Part shown: positions 37,748 through 42,454 of the stretch, in pieces
Layout: each line of letters starts with the position of its first letter
How positions within the stretch are numbered: the stretch's first letter is position 1
Assembly: GCA_947169745.1 (NCBI GenBank)
Contig: CAMVQZ010000009.1
Span: 1 to 42,454 of the forward strand
Source of the DNA: an uncultured Clostridia bacterium
Lineage (GTDB): Bacteria; Bacillota; Clostridia; Oscillospirales; Acutalibacteraceae
Reading direction: 5' to 3'
DNA length: 42,454 bases
Notes under the pieces: model-generated
The model's input: the letters and a program-made list of their open reading frames with translations, nothing else
Told to the model about the DNA's origin: nothing
The model's database searches: none
Made by a program: the position numbers and the translations under genes

Positions 37748-38326
37748 TTATCCGTAGATACTTCCCAGCGTTGTATCCTCCGTTACCTTTATATATTCCA
37801 GTCCGCTGGTTTCTACGCTGTCGTCCTTTTCGTAAAAGAAATCCCCCTTATGCATACCTCCGCTGTCCTTTTTCACGCAGCACACACCGGAAAGCTCCGC
37901 CTTCTGTCCCTTATATATAAGCACATCCTTTATTGTAAAGGCGGCGGCATATTTTTTTCTCTCACTCTGGTCAGCCTCTATAGAAGGCAGCTCGTGATCC
38001 AGCTCCTTGGCATTATTCCCGGCGGATTCCTTGCTCAGCTCCCCTGTGACAACATCGTCGTAAAAGCTCCTGCAGGTCTCTCCCAGAGCCTTGGCGTTTT
38101 TTGCCTTTTCCGCTCCGGTACCCTTCAGGCTTTCCACCGCATCTGAGACAGCCTCCTTTTCCCCGGATACAAATTCCTCCACCGAGCTTCTTGCCTCGCT
38201 GAATTCTCCTGCCATACTGTCAACTCCGCTTTTAAAGTCCTTCTTTGCCTCATCGTATTCGCCGCAGCCGCAAAGACACGCTGTCAGAGCTGCAGAAAGA
38301 AGCGCTGCAACTATAACCTTTCTCAT
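37748..38326 (-). CDS. Hypothetical lipoprotein
   Basis: MRKVIVAALLSAALTACLCGCGEYDEAKK lipobox signal. Confidence 0.7.
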   Translation of the reverse strand: MRKVIVAALLSAALTACLCGCGEYDEAKKDFKSGVDSMAGEFSEARSSVEEFVSGEKEAVSDAVESLKGTGAEKAKNAKALGETCRSFYDDVVTGELSKESAGNNAKELDHELPSIEADQSERKKYAAAFTIKDVLIYKGQKAELSGVCCVKKDSGGMHKGDFFYEKDDSVETSGLEYIKVTEDTTLGSIYG

Positions 38327-38339
38327 CTGTGACCCTCCT

Positions 38340-38546
38340 TTATTCATCTTCGCCGAGTATACTGTTTACAAACTCATCCATACTGCTTGCGCTGTCCTGG
38401 GAAGAGCTTTCCAGTCCGCTGGCCTGTTCGGTATAATTATTCATATGACTGGCATAATCATCCTGCTCCTTCTTATATGTGCATCCGCAGAGCAGCAGCG
38501 CCGTTAACAGGACTGCGCAAAGCGCTATCGTCTTTTTCATCCCCAC
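38340..38546 (-). CDS. Small lipoprotein (68 aa)
   Basis: MKKTIALCAVLLTALLLCGCTYKKEQDDY lipobox; directly upstream of another lipoprotein gene. Confidence 0.65.
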   Translation of the reverse strand: MGMKKTIALCAVLLTALLLCGCTYKKEQDDYASHMNNYTEQASGLESSSQDSASSMDEFVNSILGEDE

Positions 38547-38656
38547 ACCTCCGGATCCTCTGTAGATCTTCGTATTTCTCTATCCCAACTATACCACATT
38601 TTAAAAAGAGCGACAACCATAATTATTTATTATTTTTTGGTTCCCGTGCCGAAGGC

Positions 38657-38693
38657 AAACCAAAAAAACCGGCGCAGCTTTTACACTGCGCCC
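38657..38693 (-). terminator. Terminator after the 38703-38921 ORF
   Basis: Minus strand GGGCGCAGTGTAAAAGCTGCGCCGGTTTTTTTGG. Confidence 0.75.
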
Positions 38694-38702
38694 TTGCTGC
38701 AT

Positions 38703-39008
38703 TTATTTGTAGACGTAAAGAGTATTCATAAAGCTCATATAATCAAGAGAATTGTTCTGCCGCTGCATTTCATAATTGTTGACTGCCTGGTTTTCTATCA
38801 TTACATTCATTCCTCTTCTTATCTCATCACGGAAGGACTCAATGTTACTTGTCAGATTTTTCACGCTGTCATTTGCATCCACTATAGCGTATGCAAGCTC
38901 TTTCTGATTACTCATTACCATATCCAGCTTATCTGATATCTTTTCAGTATTGTCGATTATCCTATTAAGCCTCAGCTCCTCCTGGTAAATATTCAGCGCT
39001 CCCTTAAT
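38703..39008 (-). pseudogene. Likely 5'-truncated gene encoding a coiled-coil-like fragment
   Basis: ORF 38703-38921 is open upstream to about 39008 (DSIKGALNIYQEELRLNRIIDNTEKISDKLD...) with no good start or RBS before a TGA. Confidence 0.45.
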
Positions 39009-39087
39009 ACTGTCTCACGGAGTAAAAAGTATTATAGTCGAATAAAAAGCGCAGGCGCTCCGCAGCCATAAGCTGACCAAAAAAAGG

Positions 39088-39118
39088 ATCAACCCAGCAA
39101 AATCACCGGGTTGATCCG
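39088..39118 (-). terminator. Terminator for the M23 peptidase gene
   Basis: GGATCAACCC...CGGGTTGATCC stem, minus-strand TTTTTTT downstream. Confidence 0.75.
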
Positions 39119-39122
39119 TTCT

Positions 39123-39833
39123 TTATTTTTTGAAAAGCGTTGTGACGTCAATATATTTTCCGTTTTTCTTTGCTTCAAGATGAATATGAGAGGGATCCTT
39201 CTCCTCGGAAGGGATCTTTCCCACATAGCCGATGGTTTCTCCGGCGTGAACTGCCTCACCCACCCTGGCTATAGAGGTCTCCGTCAGTCCGCAGTAGATT
39301 ATCACTGTTTTTTCTGCGCTTTCTATCTCCATAACATTTCCGCAGAGCGGATCCGTATAGGCTCTGGTCACCTTTCCGCTGAGGATGGCGTGGACTGATC
39401 TGCCCTGTTCTGCGCTGATATCTGTCCCTTTGTGTATCCTCCAGTCCTGCGTGGTCGCTGAGCGCACCAGCTTATCCGGGCTGAATTCTTTTATCACCTC
39501 TCCGTTTTCCACCGGCTTGCTGCAGGTGATCTCCGGTAGTTCTTCCTTTGATATTTCCGGAACAGGATCTTTGCTCTCCTCGCTGCTTTCCGCCTTGCTG
39601 CTTTCCTCAGGCTCCTGAGACTCATATTTTTCGCCGCTTACCTCTCTGTCGGCTTCGAGCCCTTCAGACTCCTCCTGCTGACTCTCTGAAATATTGATAT
39701 AATCCTCCACACTGCCGTAAGTAGACCACGCCGCACCTGCGACCGCTGTCAGACAAATACCCAGAGCTATATAAAAGCCGATATTCTTCTTTACCGATCT
39801 GCGCTTATCTCTTTCCTTTTTCATCTTATACAT
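39123..39833 (-). CDS. M23 family metallopeptidase, membrane anchored
   Basis: WRIHKGTDISAEQGRSVHAILSGKVT...YCGLTETSIARVGEAVHAGETIGYVG...SHIHLEAKKNGKYIDVTTLF; HxxxD and HxH present; GGAGG RBS before ATG 39833. Confidence 0.9.
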   Translation of the reverse strand: MYKMKKERDKRRSVKKNIGFYIALGICLTAVAGAAWSTYGSVEDYINISESQQEESEGLEADREVSGEKYESQEPEESSKAESSEESKDPVPEISKEELPEITCSKPVENGEVIKEFSPDKLVRSATTQDWRIHKGTDISAEQGRSVHAILSGKVTRAYTDPLCGNVMEIESAEKTVIIYCGLTETSIARVGEAVHAGETIGYVGKIPSEEKDPSHIHLEAKKNGKYIDVTTLFKK

Positions 39834-39887
39834 TATCTGCACCTCCGTTAATAGTTTTTCCATCGGAGGCTTTTTTATTCAAAAAAT

Positions 39888-39918
39888 ACTGTATGACCAA
39901 AAAAGCCATACAGTACAT
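39888..39918 (-). terminator. Terminator after leuA
   Basis: TACTGTATG...CATACAGTA stem followed on the minus strand by TTTTTTG. Confidence 0.7.
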
Positions 39919-39931
39919 TTGTGATATATTA

Positions 39932-41629
39932 TCAGATAAGCTCTCCGTTGACATACAGCTCCTCGCCGGAACGGTTTATAGCGCAGAGTATGCCTCTGAC
40001 AGAGGCCTTGAATATGCCGTGAGATATACCCACTCCGAAAATACTCTTTCCCATAGGATCCTTGAGGCGTATATATGAGATAGCCTTGGAATCCGAGCCC
40101 TGGGAGATCGCGTGTTCGTTATAGGATACAAACGAAAAGCCGTTTATTCCCACAGACTTGAGGGCATTGAAGAAGGCGTCGATAGGACCGTTGCCCTCGC
40201 CGTAGACCTCCACATCCTTATCTGCCTTTACCAGATGGAGGACGCCCCGGAAGGTAGCCTCATCCGTGCCCACATTTGTAATAACGTGTTTTACCAGCCA
40301 GAGCTTCTGCTCGTTATTGATATAATTTTTGTTGAATACCTCCATCAGCTCATCAGCAGAAAGCTCTCTTCCCAGCTTATCACATTCAGCCTTGACAAGA
40401 GCGCCGAATTCCGGATGCATAGCCTTGGGAAGCTCATATCCGAAGGTCTCCTGCATTATGAAAGCCGCTCCACCCTTTCCGGACTGAGAATTGATCCTGA
40501 TTATCGGCTCATACTGTCTGCCCACATCTGCCGGGTCGATAGGAAGATAGGGGATCTCCCACTTATCACTTCCTGTTTCCCTGACATAATCCAGACCCTT
40601 TTTGATAGCGTCCTGATGTGAGCCGGAGAAAGCGGTAAACACCAGATCTCCCACATATGGCTGGCGTTCGCCTATTTTCATTTTAGTGCATCTTTCAAAT
40701 ATTTCCCTGTATCTGGGAAGATCGCTGAAATCCAGACAGGGATCAACGCCCTGGGTATACATATTCAGTCCGACGGTTACGATATCCAGATTACCGGTAC
40801 GCTCTCCGTTACCGAAAAGAGTACCCTCGATCCTGTCAGCACCTGCCAGGAGAGCCAGCTCCGCACAGGCAACGCCTGTACCCCTGTCATTATGAGGATG
40901 GAGACTGATTATTGCTGCCTCACGGTTTTTGATATGCGTTATGAAATATTCTATCTGATCCGCATAGGTATTCGGAGTACACATCTCCACCGTATTGGGA
41001 AGGTTAAGAATGATAGGATTCTCTTTTGTAGGCTCCAGTACATCCATTACCGCCTCGCATATCCTTACAGAGTTATCCACCTCTGTTCCCGAAAAGCTTT
41101 CCGGTGAATACTCCAGACGGAAATTGGTATCGCCTTCATAAGACTCTATAAGCTCCTTTATCAGCTTTGCTCCCTCTACGGCAATATCTATTATACCATC
41201 CATATCTTTTTTGAATACTACTTTTCTCTGAAGCGTTGAAGTGGAATTATAGAAGTGGATAATTACGTTCTTTGCTCCTTTTACAGCCTCAAAGGTTTTT
41301 CTTATGAGATGTTCCCTCGCCTGGACAAGGACCTGTATCGTAACGTCATCCGGAATATGTCCTCCGTCTATGAGTTCACGGCAGATCTCATATTCTGTTT
41401 CACTCGCTGACGGGAATCCGATCTCTATCTCCTTGAAGCCCATATCTACAAGGGCATGGAAAAATTCCAGCTTCTGTTCAAGATTCATCGGATCCACCAA
41501 TGCCTGGTTTCCGTCCCGAAGATCTACAGAACACCAGACAGGTGCCTTGGTTATAGTGTTATCAGGCCATTTTCTGTTTTCAAGTCTGATCTGCTCAAAA
41601 GGCACATACTTTTCAAAACCCTTTTTCAT
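39932..41629 (-). CDS. leuA: 2-isopropylmalate synthase
   Basis: APVWCSVDLRDGNQALVDPMNLEQKLEFFHALVDMGFKEIEIGFPSAS; HPHNDRGTGVA; GTLFGNGERTGNLDIVT. AAGGAGG RBS before ATG 41629. Confidence 0.96.
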   Translation of the reverse strand: MKKGFEKYVPFEQIRLENRKWPDNTITKAPVWCSVDLRDGNQALVDPMNLEQKLEFFHALVDMGFKEIEIGFPSASETEYEICRELIDGGHIPDDVTIQVLVQAREHLIRKTFEAVKGAKNVIIHFYNSTSTLQRKVVFKKDMDGIIDIAVEGAKLIKELIESYEGDTNFRLEYSPESFSGTEVDNSVRICEAVMDVLEPTKENPIILNLPNTVEMCTPNTYADQIEYFITHIKNREAAIISLHPHNDRGTGVACAELALLAGADRIEGTLFGNGERTGNLDIVTVGLNMYTQGVDPCLDFSDLPRYREIFERCTKMKIGERQPYVGDLVFTAFSGSHQDAIKKGLDYVRETGSDKWEIPYLPIDPADVGRQYEPIIRINSQSGKGGAAFIMQETFGYELPKAMHPEFGALVKAECDKLGRELSADELMEVFNKNYINNEQKLWLVKHVITNVGTDEATFRGVLHLVKADKDVEVYGEGNGPIDAFFNALKSVGINGFSFVSYNEHAISQGSDSKAISYIRLKDPMGKSIFGVGISHGIFKASVRGILCAINRSGEELYVNGELI

Positions 41630-41661
41630 ATTTGTTTCCTCCTTATTTAAGATCATAATAA

Positions 41662-41923
41662 AAAAATCGCCCCATGTCATTTCTGACAAGGGACGGGCAT
41701 TAAGCTCGTGGTACCACCCTGATTCAGACACATTCGTGTCCCTCAAGAACCTCAGACAAGGCTCCGGCCTTTAACGCTGCCATGCGTGCTCCCCTACATA
41801 TCAGGGAACCGACTCCGGAATGAGCTATACATATGCCTCCTGCCGCTGACTTACACCTGCCGCCAGCTCTCTTTGCGCGTTCAAGACACATCTTTTTTCC
41901 ATCACAGTCTTTACTATCCTATA
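41662..41923 (-). promoter_or_regulatory. T-box leader (probable Leu, specifier CUC) controlling leuA
   Basis: Minus strand AGGGTGGTACCACG antiterminator box, CGTCCC...GGGGCG stem with T-tract, GCTGGCGG...GGTGTAAGTCAGC stem I elements and candidate specifier in ATAGCTCATTCC. Confidence 0.88.
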
Positions 41924-41929
41924 TTTTAC

Positions 41930-41959
41930 ATTATACACACACCACCCCGCCTTTGTCAA
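41930..41959 (-). promoter_or_regulatory. Sigma-A promoter for the T-box/leuA transcript
   Basis: Minus strand TTGACA - 18 bp - TATAAT. Confidence 0.85.
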
Positions 41960-42454
41960 GTGCGTGCTCGCGGCAGCGTCGACGCTGCACCCGTGTTCGC
42001 GTTATCGCTCATTCCATTCGCTCGGTCGTGCGTAAACACACTTTCGTGCCGCGGCGGTAGATGTTTTTTATATTGTTGTCGGGGTAGTCTGTTTGTATCT
42101 GGTTTGTTTTTTCTGAGGCGATAGTCTCTGCGGTGCGTGCCTTCGGCACGGGGTCAAAGGGGGACCCACAAAGGAGGGCTGCGCCCCCCTTTGAGTTTGC
42201 CCCCTTTGAAAATCCCCCTCCTTAAACTCCCTGCTGTTCCGTCCGGAAAGAATGTATGCTGAGGGCGAACTTGTATGAACCGGGCAGAACGTATATGTAA
42301 GCTGTCGGTTTATATGAAAACAGAGGCTGCATATGTTCCTCCGTTTCCGTTCACCGAAGCAGAGGTTCATACGTTCCTGCGTCAGCGGTCAGCACTTTCC
42401 GGCTCAAAGAAAAGGAGGAGGGATTTCCAAAGGGGGGAACCTGGGTTCACCTCT
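41960..42454 (-). repeat. GC-rich palindromic ~0.5-kb repeat, copy B (continues beyond the window)
   Basis: Reverse complement aligns along its length with 12966-13474, with scattered substitutions and a variable middle. Confidence 0.8.

Noticed and set aside
39123-39833. Calling the M23 peptidase SpoIIQ
   Set aside because: Topology and domain fit, but no sporulation neighbours are visible, so the specific name is not supported.
42068-42370. 100-aa minus-strand ORF at the window end
   Set aside because: It is the copy B counterpart of the spurious ORFs in the palindromic repeat.

Overview
This window looks like a low-to-mid GC Firmicutes chromosome, probably Ruminococcus-like or another Oscillospiraceae (inferred from gene style only). 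From left to right it contains: the 3' half of a tRNA-Thr(GGU); a short accessory patch (nucleotidyltransferase, YhcG/DUF1016-type nuclease, hypothetical); cell-wall and surface genes (L,D-transpeptidase, a BspA/Big_2 surface protein that appears split by a frameshift); a macro-domain / alpha-beta hydrolase / mini-kinase gene set; malic enzyme; RNase P RNA; a PMT-type glycosyltransferase; a YdjG/YdjI-like SPFH, zinc-ribbon and Tim44-like cluster; a VanY-type carboxypeptidase; a complete sortase-dependent pilus locus (fibro-slime tip adhesin, major pilin, two class C sortases, minor pilin); a divergent lipoprotein made of three related modules; HAD phosphatase; QueH; an M23 peptidase; and leuA behind a T-box leader with a probable CUC (Leu) specifier. 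The main unexplained signals are: (i) two 179-bp MITE-like elements with 15-bp terminal inverted repeats, about 98% identical; (ii) an inverted pair of ~0.5-kb GC-rich, internally palindromic repeats, each ending directly upstream of a sigma-A promoter for a structured RNA (rnpB and the leuA T-box), with a covarying hairpin; (iii) two matching palindromes about three helical turns apart between the pilus operon and the divergent lipoprotein; (iv) the SPFH/zinc-ribbon/Tim44 cluster with a TPM-less YdjH-like protein. All calls are by eye from sequence and translations; no database search was run.
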